DNA of 64,000 nucleotides from Nocardia flavorosea (GTDB lineage: Bacteria > Actinomycetota > Actinomycetes > Mycobacteriales > Mycobacteriaceae), in assembly GCF_015477805.1 (NCBI RefSeq), contig NZ_JADLQL010000005.1, positions 248,001 through 312,000 on the forward strand, in the 5' to 3' direction. Shown here piece after piece: positions 18,935 to 27,409 of the stretch. The notes beneath the pieces are model-generated. The model worked only from the letters and a program-made list of their open reading frames with translations, did not search any database and was not told the DNA's origin. A program made the position numbers and the translations under genes. Within the stretch, counting starts at the first letter, position 1. Every line of letters begins with the position of its first letter.

Positions 18935-19428
18935 CCGGAACCGATTACCGGCAACCGGAGGGTATCGCCGAATTCGCCGAGGAACTGCGCCTGCTCGCGG
19001 AGGCCGTGCTCGAGCGGGTGGAGCCGGTACTGCGCGAGGCCGCCGCGGAGGGCAAACCGGAGTGGGGAAACTGCACCTGGTGCCCGCTGTGTGCCGCGGC
19101 CGCACTGGTGCGCGGGGAACAGCACGAAGTACTGGCGACGGTCGCGGCACACGGTACGGCGATCGTCACCATCCTGCGGGAAGCACTGGCGGGGGAACCG
19201 GTCGATCCGGTGATGCCGCACGGTCACAGCGCCGGCTCCGGTGCCGCACACGGCCGATCCGGTACCCGGGACCGGGCCCCGGACGATACGGCGGGTTCGG
19301 GCGGGCCCGCGCCGGCCACCGAACCCGGTGCGGCCGACCGGGACACGCACCCGGACGCGGCCGAGGCGGGCACACGCACGACCGGAAAGTCCCGGTACGT
19401 CGGTATTCCCGTAACCGTCAAGCCATGA
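18931..19428 (+). CDS. Conserved protein with a CTWCPLC motif (Rv2183c-like)
   Basis: 165 residues. The N-terminal half is helical and contains C-x2-C-x2-C (CTWCPLC at about residues 48-54), a possible metal or Fe-S site. The rest is Gly/Asp/His-rich and probably disordered, ending in a basic tail. ATG 18931 overlaps the ATPase stop (ATGA), so the two are co-translated and may act together. Function unknown. Confidence 0.8.
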   Translation: MTGTDYRQPEGIAEFAEELRLLAEAVLERVEPVLREAAAEGKPEWGNCTWCPLCAAAALVRGEQHEVLATVAAHGTAIVTILREALAGEPVDPVMPHGHSAGSGAAHGRSGTRDRAPDDTAGSGGPAPATEPGAADRDTHPDAAEAGTRTTGKSRYVGIPVTVKP

Positions 19429-20399
19429 ACGGTTCCGCTTCGGGTGCTCCGCTGACCGTGGGGGTCGATATCGGCGGGACGAATATCCGCGCCTCGGTGG
19501 TCGACGGAACCGGCGAGGTGCTCGATACGGTGCAGTGCCCGACCCCGCATTCGGCTCCGGCGCTGGAAGGCGCGCTGGTGCGCGCGGTCCGCGAACTCGG
19601 TGACCGGCACGGTATCGACGCCGTCGGCCTGGCCGTGGCCGGGTTCGTCTCGGCGGATCGCAGCACTGTCCGGTTCGCCCCGCATCTGCCCTGGCGCGAC
19701 GCACCGGTGGCGAAACGTCTCACCGATCGCCTCGGGCTGCCGGTGCTGCTGGAGCACGACGCCAATGCCGCGATGTGGGCGGAATACCGGTTCGGCGCCG
19801 CGGCGGGCGGCCACAATGTCGTGCTGGTGGCCATCGGTACCGGGATCGGTGCCGCGCTGCTGATCGACGGTGTGCTGTATCGCGGTACCCACGGTGTCGC
19901 ACCGGAACTCGGCCATCTGCAGGTTGTCCCCGGCGGCCGCGATTGCGGCTGCGGTAAACAGGGTTGCTGGGAACGGTATTGCAGCGGAACGGCTTTGGCC
20001 GAGTCGGCGATCGAACTGGTGGCCACCGATTCCACGCCGTCCCTGCTGGCGAAGGAGGTGATCGCCGACCCCGGCGCCCTCACCGGCCGCCGGGTGGCCG
20101 GCGCCGCCCAGGACGGCGACCCGCTGGCCCTGCGTGTGATGGCCGATTTCGCCCGCTGGCTCGGCCTGGGCCTGGCGTTCGTCGGCGATATCTTCGACCC
20201 GGACCTGGTCGTCGTCGCCGGCGGAGTCAGCAGTTCGGCCCCCCTGTTCCTCGACGAGGCCCGCGAGGAATACGCGGCCTCGGTCACCGGACACGGACAC
20301 CGCCCCCTGGCCCGCATCCGCACCACCCAGCTGGGCGAGGCCGCCGGAATGATCGGCGCCGCAGAACTGGCCCGCACCGCCCTCGTCACCGGCCGCTGA
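19425..20399 (+). CDS. ROK-family glucokinase
   Basis: Phosphorylates glucose or a related sugar. 324 residues. The ATP-binding DIGGTN is at 15-20 and the catalytic D112 is in EHDANAA. The ROK zinc site is formed by H164 and C174, C176, C181 of DCGCGKQGCWE. ATG 19425 overlaps the previous stop (ATGA). Polyphosphate/ATP specificity cannot be judged by eye. It is the last gene of the ATPase operon, which ends in the large palindromic element at 20487-20599. Confidence 0.88.
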   Translation: MNGSASGAPLTVGVDIGGTNIRASVVDGTGEVLDTVQCPTPHSAPALEGALVRAVRELGDRHGIDAVGLAVAGFVSADRSTVRFAPHLPWRDAPVAKRLTDRLGLPVLLEHDANAAMWAEYRFGAAAGGHNVVLVAIGTGIGAALLIDGVLYRGTHGVAPELGHLQVVPGGRDCGCGKQGCWERYCSGTALAESAIELVATDSTPSLLAKEVIADPGALTGRRVAGAAQDGDPLALRVMADFARWLGLGLAFVGDIFDPDLVVVAGGVSSSAPLFLDEAREEYAASVTGHGHRPLARIRTTQLGEAAGMIGAAELARTALVTGR

Positions 20400-20486
20400 C
20401 CCTCGCCATTACCCCCACCCTCGAACACAGAATCACCAGCACATCCTGCCCACCCCATCTCATTCCTCCAATGGTTCACCTCCCCC

Positions 20487-20599
20487 AGGGTGGGGCCCGC
20501 CCGGTTCTGGAGCGACCAGCGGGAGGGAGCGCAGCGACCGACCGGCGGGAGTGAAGAACCGGGTTGATAGGGCCCCACCCTCGAGACGCGGAGCGTCTC
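20487..20599. repeat. Large imperfect palindrome plus adjacent perfect hairpin
   Basis: AGGGTGGGGCCC (20487-20498) pairs with GGGCCCCACCCT (20570-20581), and CCCGGTTCT (20500-20508) with AGAACCGGG (20555-20563). They enclose a GGAGCG-rich middle with two similar repeat units. A second perfect hairpin, GAGACGC-GGA-GCGTCTC, follows at 20583-20599. It could act as a terminator for the glucokinase operon or be a dispersed intergenic repeat. Confidence 0.75.
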
Positions 20600-20715
20600 C
20601 GATTACACAGCCCGAGAATTAACATGGCTGGGCTTGGAGGAGTTCTGTGACCGGCGGTAGAGTCGGCAGCCGAGGCTCTTCACATTTCCATCCCGATTCC
20701 CGGAGTAAGGACGTC

Positions 20716-21441
20716 ATGTTCTACTGGCTGCTCAAGTTCGTGCTGCTGGGTCCGTTCATCCATCTCTACAACCGGCCCGAGGTGGAAGGTGTGGAGAACA
20801 TCCCGGCCGACGGTGCGGCCATCATGGCGGGAAACCATCTGTCCATCGCGGATTGGTTGTTCGCACCGTTGACGAGCCCGCGCCGGATCAACTATCTGGC
20901 GAAAGCCGAGTACTTCCACACTCCCGGTCTCAAGGGACGGCTGCAGAAGTTCTTCTTCAGCGCCTCCGGCCAGTATCCGATCGATCGCAGCGGCGCGGAC
21001 GCGGCCGAGGATGCGCTCAATGCCGCCCGCAAACTGCTGGACGAGGGTCGCCTGGTGGGCTTGTATCCGGAGGGCACCCGCTCGCCCGACGGCCGGCTGT
21101 ACAAAGGCAAGACGGGTATGGCCCGGCTCGCGCTGGAAACCGGTGTTCCGGTGATCCCGGTGGCTGTGATCGGCACCGGTGAGGTGAGCCCGCCCGGACC
21201 GTTCCGCTGGCGGCGCCGCAAGGTCACGGTGAAGTTCGGGAAGCCGATCGATTTCTCCCGGTACGAGGGTATGTCCGGTAATCGGTTCGTGGAGCGTGCG
21301 GTGACCGATGAGGTCATGTACGAGCTGATGCGGATGTCGGGGCAGGAGTACGTCGATGTGTACGCCGCCAGCCTGAAGAAAAACATACCTTCCGGTCCGT
21401 CCTCGCATACGCCACGAATTCCGGAATCCGCCGCGAGCTGA
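20716..21441 (+). CDS. 1-acyl-glycerol-phosphate acyltransferase (PlsC family)
   Basis: Membrane-associated acyltransferase for phospholipid synthesis, similar to Rv2182c. The HX4D motif is NHLSIAD (H41, D46). The acceptor motif is YPEGTRSPDGRLYKGKTG, and VPVIPVA follows. 241 residues from ATG 20716, which has GGAGTAAGG upstream and matches the family N-terminus. An in-frame GTG at 20647 has an even stronger GGAGGAG site and would add 23 residues. Confidence 0.88.
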   Translation: MFYWLLKFVLLGPFIHLYNRPEVEGVENIPADGAAIMAGNHLSIADWLFAPLTSPRRINYLAKAEYFHTPGLKGRLQKFFFSASGQYPIDRSGADAAEDALNAARKLLDEGRLVGLYPEGTRSPDGRLYKGKTGMARLALETGVPVIPVAVIGTGEVSPPGPFRWRRRKVTVKFGKPIDFSRYEGMSGNRFVERAVTDEVMYELMRMSGQEYVDVYAASLKKNIPSGPSSHTPRIPESAAS

Positions 21442-21462
21442 CCCGCCGCGTACGATGAACGA

Positions 21463-22188
21463 GTGACGGTTCGCGCGAAGGTTTGCGGAATCCGGTCCGC
21501 GGCCGATCTGGAGACGGCGGTGAGTGCCGGCGCGGACGCGGTCGGATTCATCTCCGGAACCACCCACTTCAGCGAGGATGCGCTGACAGCGGAGGCCGCG
21601 GCCTGGCTGTCGGAGTGCACACCGTCGTTCGTGAACCGAGTCCTGGTCACCCATCTCGAGGATGCGCACGCCATGCTCGAATTGGCCGACCGGATCGGTG
21701 CCGACACCATCCAGGTGCACGGTCTGGTCGATTCCGGCACGTTGCGGGCGGTGCACGCCGCCGCGCGCGGCCGGACGATCGTTCGCGCCGTCCATGTCAC
21801 CGGGTTCGATGCGGTGGCCCACGCCTTGGACGTCGCCGCGGACTGCGATGCCGTCCTGCTCGACTCCCGCACCGCCGACCGGCTCGGCGGCACCGGCCGT
21901 ACCCACGATTGGTCGGTCAGCGCCCGGATCGTGCGGGAACTGGCGTCGATCGGCCGGCCGGTGATTCTCGCCGGCGGTTTGACCGCCGACAATGTAGACG
22001 AGGCGATCGAGGCGGTGCGCCCGTTCGGGGTGGATGTGAACAGCGGTGTGGAAACCGAGAGCGGCGACAAAGACTTCGCTGCCTGCGCCGCATTCGTCAA
22101 GACGGCGCATGAGCACGAACCGGGCTACCCAGTTCCAGTCCCACGGCCCCGAGTACGAGGACTCCGGCCAACAGCGTCGCCACGGTGA
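21463..22188 (+). CDS. Phosphoribosylanthranilate isomerase-like protein (TrpF family)
   Basis: TIM-barrel protein with every TrpF hallmark: KVCGI with the general base C8, VGFISG, IQVHG, general acid D134 in VLLDS, GGTG at 142-145, ILAGGL and DVNSGVE. It should isomerise phosphoribosylanthranilate, or a close analogue. 241 residues, longer than usual because of a Pro/Arg-rich tail. That tail's coding region overlaps the convergent permease gene by 92 bp. GTG 21463 follows TACGAT by six bases (leaderless). In this order the TrpF step is normally done by PriA, so the role is not obvious. Confidence 0.85.
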   Translation: MTVRAKVCGIRSAADLETAVSAGADAVGFISGTTHFSEDALTAEAAAWLSECTPSFVNRVLVTHLEDAHAMLELADRIGADTIQVHGLVDSGTLRAVHAAARGRTIVRAVHVTGFDAVAHALDVAADCDAVLLDSRTADRLGGTGRTHDWSVSARIVRELASIGRPVILAGGLTADNVDEAIEAVRPFGVDVNSGVETESGDKDFAACAAFVKTAHEHEPGYPVPVPRPRVRGLRPTASPR

Positions 22189-22981
22189 TCTCGGAGCCCA
22201 CCAGCACCGCACCGGCGATGGTCGCCACCACGGCCTCATTGAGCCCGATCAGTCCCGTGGTGACCTCGTCGAGATACCGCAACGCCACCCAGTAACAGGC
22301 GAAACCGGGCCCGAGCAGAAGGGCCCCGAGTACGGCGAGCATCATCGTCTGCCCGGCCGTGGGCGCGGCGTCGGCGAGTATCGCCACACCGAGCAGCGGC
22401 GCGGCCAGTACCGCGGCGGCCAATAGCTGCAGCCCCGCCGCCGATCCGCTGGGCCGGCCGGCCGATTCCCGGACCACCAGGGTGATCAGCCGGGCCACAC
22501 AGCCCGCGCTGACCAGTGCGAGAGCGCAGCCCACCAGGGCCGGCCCGAGGGCCGTATCCGCCGGCCGGTTCCCGGCGACCAGCCAGATCGCCGCGCCGAT
22601 CGCGGCCAGCTCCGCTACCAGCACCACGGTGAGCGCCCGTCGGCCCCGGACTATCCGGACGACTATCAGCAGTACCGGAGAGGTGAGGTGAAGCGCGACC
22701 ACCACCGGTAACGGCCCGATATGCAGCGCCGCGATATACGCCATCAGGTTCACCACCTCGAGCACGCCCAGCCGCAGAAACAATCCCGGTGCGGCACGGA
22801 GGTCCCGCCACGGATCGGCGCCCCGGGCCACCGCGAACCCCAGGAGCGCCACGGCCCCACCGGCGGCCACCGGGGCTGCCGCGATACCCGGGGCGCCCAC
22901 CGCGGCGATACCCGCACTCGATGCGCCCCACAGGCTCGTGGCAACGCCGAGCAGCACCGGCCCGCGCCAGGAGGCCCTCAC
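22097..22981 (-). CDS. EamA/DMT-family permease
   Basis: Ten-helix drug/metabolite transporter, 294 residues, with two EamA halves and the usual Gly/Ala-rich helices (for example GALLLGPGFACYW). Substrate unknown. GTG 22981 overlaps the stop of the upstream toroid-protein gene (GTGA), implying co-expression. The 3' end overlaps the convergent TrpF-like gene over 22097-22188. Confidence 0.87.
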   Translation of the reverse strand: MRASWRGPVLLGVATSLWGASSAGIAAVGAPGIAAAPVAAGGAVALLGFAVARGADPWRDLRAAPGLFLRLGVLEVVNLMAYIAALHIGPLPVVVALHLTSPVLLIVVRIVRGRRALTVVLVAELAAIGAAIWLVAGNRPADTALGPALVGCALALVSAGCVARLITLVVRESAGRPSGSAAGLQLLAAAVLAAPLLGVAILADAAPTAGQTMMLAVLGALLLGPGFACYWVALRYLDEVTTGLIGLNEAVVATIAGAVLVGSEITVATLLAGVLVLGAVGLELGSPVRAHAPS

Positions 22982-24291
22982 GAGAGCAGGAAGGTGACGA
23001 CCGGCAGGATGACCGCGGTGTAGGCCGCGAACACCGCGGCCGCCGTCCGCCCTTTCGGCACCGAGGGCAACCGGGTCGCGATTCCGGTATATGTGCCGAG
23101 CGCGATGAAGAAAGTGCCCCAGACGACCAGTGCGCGGCTCGCGACCACGCCGAGATCGGCAGCGAAGAAGACGGCCAGTAAGGCAATCGTGAGCCCGGCG
23201 GGCGCCGCGGCGGCCAGCGTGAGCCCACCGGCGTAGCTGTTCATCAGCACGGCCCGCCCGCGGTGCCCGGCCACCTGCTGCGCGTCGCGCGGGTGCGCGC
23301 CCTGTTCCCGGCAGATCAGGTCGAAGATCACCGCCGGATTGACCCGTTCGTTGACCACCCGGCGTACCGCGAGCATCGCCTCCAGCCCCTGCACCGTCGC
23401 GAACGAGGTGATGAACCCACCGGTGGAGGTCCGGAACCCGCCGCAGACCGCGGACCGTTCCTGTGTTTCCTGTAGTTCCAGCAGTTCCACCAGGCCCCGG
23501 CGTACGCCCGGATCGAATACCGCGCGGTCGTCCGCGGTGACCACGGCGCCGACGGCGAGGTGCAGGCCGAGATGACGCCAGGTGGAGGCCATCAGGCCCT
23601 CGCGGAAGGATTCTTCCTCGGCGCCCGCCGTACCGTCCCGCAGGGCGTACAGCATCCGCCGCACCGTGAGTTCGCGGACCTTCTCGACCCGTTTCCCGCC
23701 CACGGCCGCGATCTCCGGCCGGGCCAGCAGCCGCGCGACGTGCGCGCACGCGTGGATCGGCTGCGCGCGGGGATCGTCGTCGAGCATCATCGAAACCACC
23801 AGCGAGGTGCCCTGCAGCAGCGCCTCGGCGGCGGTTTCGTCGGCATCGGCCAGGCCGGCCAGCGCGTGCAGTGCGGCCGTGGTGGCCGTCAGTGAGATGG
23901 GGCCGACCGTTTCGGACAACCGCCAGCCGCGGGTATCGGTATCCCGGGCGGCGTACAGCTCCCGCAGGCACTGCTCGACCGCGGGATCGGTGGGCGGTAT
24001 GCCCAGACACCCCAGTGCCCGTAAGCGCCAGGACAGGTCGATCGGCGACCGGAACACCCATTCCCCGCTGTCGGTATCCACGACATCGCGGCGCACCAGA
24101 GTGCGTACCTCGGCGAGCCGCGGTATCGGCCGGCCGGCCGCTGTCAGCGCCACCACTACCTCCGCCGTGTTCTGCGGATTGGGCAGGACATCGGACAACC
24201 ATCCCCAGCCGGCGCCCCCGTTACGGACACTGGCCTGGCTGCGGTGCAGCCATTCGACCGCCCACTCGATGCGTTGCTCGATATTCGACAC
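22978..24291 (-). CDS. Membrane-anchored alpha-toroid (prenyltransferase/squalene-cyclase-like) repeat protein
   Basis: 437 residues. Repeating helical pairs with Gly-Trp/Gly-Phe turns (GGAGWGW near 25, TRGWRLSETVGP near 125, CGGFRTSTGGF near 285) resemble the alpha/alpha-toroid of terpene cyclases and prenyltransferases. No DxDD catalytic motif is seen. The C-terminus from about residue 347 has three membrane helices. It could be a binding or sensing domain tethered to the membrane. GTG 24291 is preceded by GGATGGAGG. It forms an operon with the DMT permease and is divergent from the Spo0M-like gene. The family was not identified. Confidence 0.75.
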   Translation of the reverse strand: MSNIEQRIEWAVEWLHRSQASVRNGGAGWGWLSDVLPNPQNTAEVVVALTAAGRPIPRLAEVRTLVRRDVVDTDSGEWVFRSPIDLSWRLRALGCLGIPPTDPAVEQCLRELYAARDTDTRGWRLSETVGPISLTATTAALHALAGLADADETAAEALLQGTSLVVSMMLDDDPRAQPIHACAHVARLLARPEIAAVGGKRVEKVRELTVRRMLYALRDGTAGAEEESFREGLMASTWRHLGLHLAVGAVVTADDRAVFDPGVRRGLVELLELQETQERSAVCGGFRTSTGGFITSFATVQGLEAMLAVRRVVNERVNPAVIFDLICREQGAHPRDAQQVAGHRGRAVLMNSYAGGLTLAAAAPAGLTIALLAVFFAADLGVVASRALVVWGTFFIALGTYTGIATRLPSVPKGRTAAAVFAAYTAVILPVVTFLLS

Positions 24292-24459
24292 GGAACCTCC
24301 ATCCCACCCCACCGAGGCCGGAATCCCCAGGAGCCCAAGGCCGCTGACAACCCTACCGGCACCCTCCGACACGAACAGGCGATCCGATCTACGCTGTTGA
24401 TCCGACAACCCCGGGGCGAGGAACGGATTCGCGGGCGGGGGGCGAAGGGAGACGATCGG

Positions 24460-25224
24460 ATGTTCAAGACTCTGCTGGGCGCGCTCGGCACCGATTCCGC
24501 CGAAGTGGAGACCGAACTCTTCACACCGGGTGTGCAGCCGGGACAGCCGGTACAGGGGGTGATCCGGATGCGCTGCCGGGACCGTACGGTGCGGATCAAC
24601 GGGGTCGCGGTGGAGCTGATCACCCGGGCCGAACGCGAATACGACGACGGGGAGCGACTGCTCGATATAGCGTTCGCGCAGCAACCCGTATTCGGCCCGT
24701 TCGAACTGCTGCCCGGGCAACCGCTCGAGGGCCGGTTCGAACTGCTCACGCCCTGGGAAACGCCGATCACCTTCTACAACGGCCGGCATCTGCCCGGAAC
24801 CGCGGTCGCGGTTCGTACTCGGGTCGATGTGGACGGCGGATTCGACGCCGCCGATACCGATCCCATCGGAGTGGGCGCACTGCCGCCGCAGCATGTTGTC
24901 CTCGCGGCCGTCGAATCCTGGGGTTTCGGACTTCGGCACGCCGATGTGGAGGCGGGCCGGGTGGATCGGATCCCGCACCGGCTGCCGTTCTTCCAGGAGA
25001 TCGAATTCGCGCCCTCCCGGCGTTTTCCGGGCCTGAATCAACTGGAGGTGACCTTCCTGGCCGACCCACAGGGTATGTACGTCGTCCTGGAGGCCGATAA
25101 ACGGGCCATGATGTTCGCACCGGGCCGCGATGTAATGGATGCGATCCGCGTCGATTTCGCGACCTTCGAACAGGTGAACTGGGTCGATGTGATCGGGCAG
25201 CGGTTGCATCTGCTGGCCCGCTGA
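24460..25224 (+). CDS. Spo0M-like (sporulation-control/arrestin-fold) protein
   Basis: 254 residues starting MFKTLLGALG, with the arrestin-like beta sandwich expected of SpoOM proteins (FTPGVQPGQPVQGVIRM; FELLTPWETPIT) and a C-terminal segment containing RVDFATFEQVNWVD. In Bacillus the relative affects sporulation entry; in non-sporulating actinomycetes its role is unknown. ATG 24460 is preceded by AAGGGAG. Confidence 0.85.
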   Translation: MFKTLLGALGTDSAEVETELFTPGVQPGQPVQGVIRMRCRDRTVRINGVAVELITRAEREYDDGERLLDIAFAQQPVFGPFELLPGQPLEGRFELLTPWETPITFYNGRHLPGTAVAVRTRVDVDGGFDAADTDPIGVGALPPQHVVLAAVESWGFGLRHADVEAGRVDRIPHRLPFFQEIEFAPSRRFPGLNQLEVTFLADPQGMYVVLEADKRAMMFAPGRDVMDAIRVDFATFEQVNWVDVIGQRLHLLAR

Positions 25225-25498
25225 CGGATTCGCCACGCTGGGACAGGCGCAGTGTCCGGGCCGGCGGTGGACGCGCACCCACCGCCGGCCCGAGCGCGCG
25301 AGCCCACCCCCGTCTCGGCCGGTCCGGCAGTGAAATCCCCCTGGACACCGCACGAGCGGCCCGGCACCGGCCGCGGTCTTCCCCGCCCCGCTCGCGAGCC
25401 GGGCAAACCCACAGGTCACAGTCCATTCAACCGGCCGGTGGGTGCAGATCTGTGATTCGATATCGCCGCGACCGCCGGGCTGTGGTTAGCTTCCTGCC

Positions 25499-26776
25499 AT
25501 GAGCACGCCGCACATCGTTTCCCCTGCCGAGTACCTGCCTCGCGACACCGCGGATGTCGTTCGTACCGTGCGGAATTCCCGGAATCACGCCAGGCCGCTC
25601 ACCGTGCACGGCGGCGATCCCGCCACCGACGGCCTCGCTCTGCCGGACCAGCAGAGCGTGGTATCGCTGCGCCGGATGAACGCCATTGTCGATCTCAACC
25701 TCGGCCGCCGGACGGTACGGGTCCAGGCGGGCGCCCGCCTCTCCGATATCGACCGCCGCCTGGCCGCGCACGGGCTCGGGCTACCGGTCGTCGGCGACCA
25801 CCGCGATATCACCGCCGGCGGTTTCGCCTCGGTCGGCGGCGTGAGCACCGCCTCACACCGGTACGGGCTGTTCATCGACCGGATCGTGGATCTGGAATAC
25901 GTGGACACCGACGGCCGGATCGGCACCTGCGGGCGCACCCATCACACCGAACGTTTCCATCGCATCCTGGGCGCGGGCGGCCGGGCGGGCATCATCACCG
26001 CACTCACCCTGGACGCCGTCGAGGTCGACAAGGACAACACCTGGTTGTCCGCCGATTCGCATCGCTTCCTGGATTTCGACAGTTTCGTCGACTATGCCTA
26101 CACCGAGGTCACCAGCCCCCGCGACGCGGTCCTGCAGGTGGGCCGCTGGGTGGATACGGCGCCGCTCAAGGTGACGCGCCCCGTAGGCGCCGGACAGGTA
26201 CAGCTGGGCACGGTCCGGTTCGGTCAGTGGTCCAGCCTCTACCCCACCGCCCCCACCCGCTCCTTGCGCGCCCGCCGCGAGGTCGGCAGCCGCGCCCGGA
26301 AATCGCTCGGCGCCATCGCCTCGGCCAGCAGCGGTAAGGCCGGTATGCCGGTACGCAACGCGGCGGCGGGCGCGGTGATGTTCACCCCCAAGGTGCTGAC
26401 GCTGCGCGATGCCGAATACCTGGCCGATACGGTGATCAGTTCGTCGGAACGTGGCCCCGCCTACCGGGTCGGGGTTTTCGCCCCGCTGTCGAACTACACG
26501 TCGGTCTTCTACCGCCTGCACGATCTGTTCAGCGGGCACCGGGAACGCACGGGTTGTTTCACCGTCATCTCCGCCATGACCTACGGAGTGCGCTCGGACT
26601 ACCTGCGCGCCGAATCCGCCGCCCACAGCCTACCCGCCGCCGACCACGGCCTGATCACCTTCACCTGCCGGCTGCGCCCGCACGCGCTGCCCTCCGAACA
26701 ACTGCGCGATATCGTCACCGGAATCGACGAGATCTGCCGGTCGGAGAACAGTATTCGGTACGAATCGGTGGATTGA
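25499..26776 (+). CDS. FAD-binding (PCMH-type) oxidoreductase
   Basis: Flavin oxidase/dehydrogenase of the VAO family, 425 residues. The N-terminal PCMH domain has the VRVQAGARLSDIDRRL strand, the GDHRDITAGGFASVGGVS phosphate-binding loop and a GRAGIITALTL segment; the C-terminal half would form the substrate domain. Substrate unknown. ATG 25499 follows TAGCTT by six bases (leaderless). It is monocistronic and ends at the terminator shared with ctaF. Confidence 0.85.
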   Translation: MSTPHIVSPAEYLPRDTADVVRTVRNSRNHARPLTVHGGDPATDGLALPDQQSVVSLRRMNAIVDLNLGRRTVRVQAGARLSDIDRRLAAHGLGLPVVGDHRDITAGGFASVGGVSTASHRYGLFIDRIVDLEYVDTDGRIGTCGRTHHTERFHRILGAGGRAGIITALTLDAVEVDKDNTWLSADSHRFLDFDSFVDYAYTEVTSPRDAVLQVGRWVDTAPLKVTRPVGAGQVQLGTVRFGQWSSLYPTAPTRSLRARREVGSRARKSLGAIASASSGKAGMPVRNAAAGAVMFTPKVLTLRDAEYLADTVISSSERGPAYRVGVFAPLSNYTSVFYRLHDLFSGHRERTGCFTVISAMTYGVRSDYLRAESAAHSLPAADHGLITFTCRLRPHALPSEQLRDIVTGIDEICRSENSIRYESVD

Positions 26777-26913
26777 TTCACCAGGTAGGCCACCCGGGAG
26801 GGGCCGACCGGCCGGACACCGAAAGTCCGGCCGGTCACAACTACAGACCAAGGCTACGGGAGAAGTCTCGGTGTGCCACAACCCGTACGGCGCAGATCCG
26901 TCCCTCCAGCACA

Positions 26914-26945
26914 AAACCCCGCTGTCCACTGGGACAGCGGGGTTT
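26914..26945. terminator. Bidirectional terminator between the FAD oxidase gene and ctaF
   Basis: A perfect 14-bp stem, AAACCCCGCTGTCC at 26914-26927 with GGACAGCGGGGTTT at 26932-26945, and a four-base loop. T-rich sequence follows on both strands, and the flanking genes converge. Confidence 0.92.
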
Positions 26946-26979
26946 GTTCTGTTCACTCCGGCGCCGGAAGCGCCCGAAC

Positions 26980-27396
26980 TCAGTGCTTTTCGGGGCCCAT
27001 GTAGTACTCGAAGACCAGACCACCGGCGGCGGTCAGGATCAGGAGCACACCGCCGCCGAACAGCCAGGGCTCGAAGAAGGCGAAACCCACGGCGGTGACC
27101 GAGGCGGCACCGGCGAGCAGGATCGGCCAGGGGCTACCGGGCGAGAAGAAACCGAGGTCGCCCGCGCCGTCGACGATTTCCGCGTCCTCGTAGTCCTCGG
27201 GCCGCAGGTCGAGGCGGCGGGCCACGAAACGGAAATAGGTGCCGATGATCAGGGACAGGCCGGCGGTCAGGACGATCGCCGTGGTGCCGGCCCATTCGAT
27301 ACCGGTGCGCGATTGCGCGGTGAAGAAGCCGTAGATGATACCCACGATGATGAAGAACACCGTGAGCAGTTCGAACAATCGTGCTTCGATCCTCAT
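26980..27396 (-). CDS. ctaF: Cytochrome c oxidase subunit IV, actinobacterial type
   Basis: 138-residue membrane protein with about four helices, matching the actinobacterial aa3 oxidase subunit IV (TYFRFVARRLDLRPEDYED; FEYYMGPEKH at the end). It sits 13 bases downstream of ctaC in a two-gene operon. Together with ctaE and qcrCAB in this window it belongs to the bcc-aa3 supercomplex. Confidence 0.95.
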   Translation of the reverse strand: MRIEARLFELLTVFFIIVGIIYGFFTAQSRTGIEWAGTTAIVLTAGLSLIIGTYFRFVARRLDLRPEDYEDAEIVDGAGDLGFFSPGSPWPILLAGAASVTAVGFAFFEPWLFGGGVLLILTAAGGLVFEYYMGPEKH

Positions 27397-27409
27397 CGGA
27401 GATCAGTCC

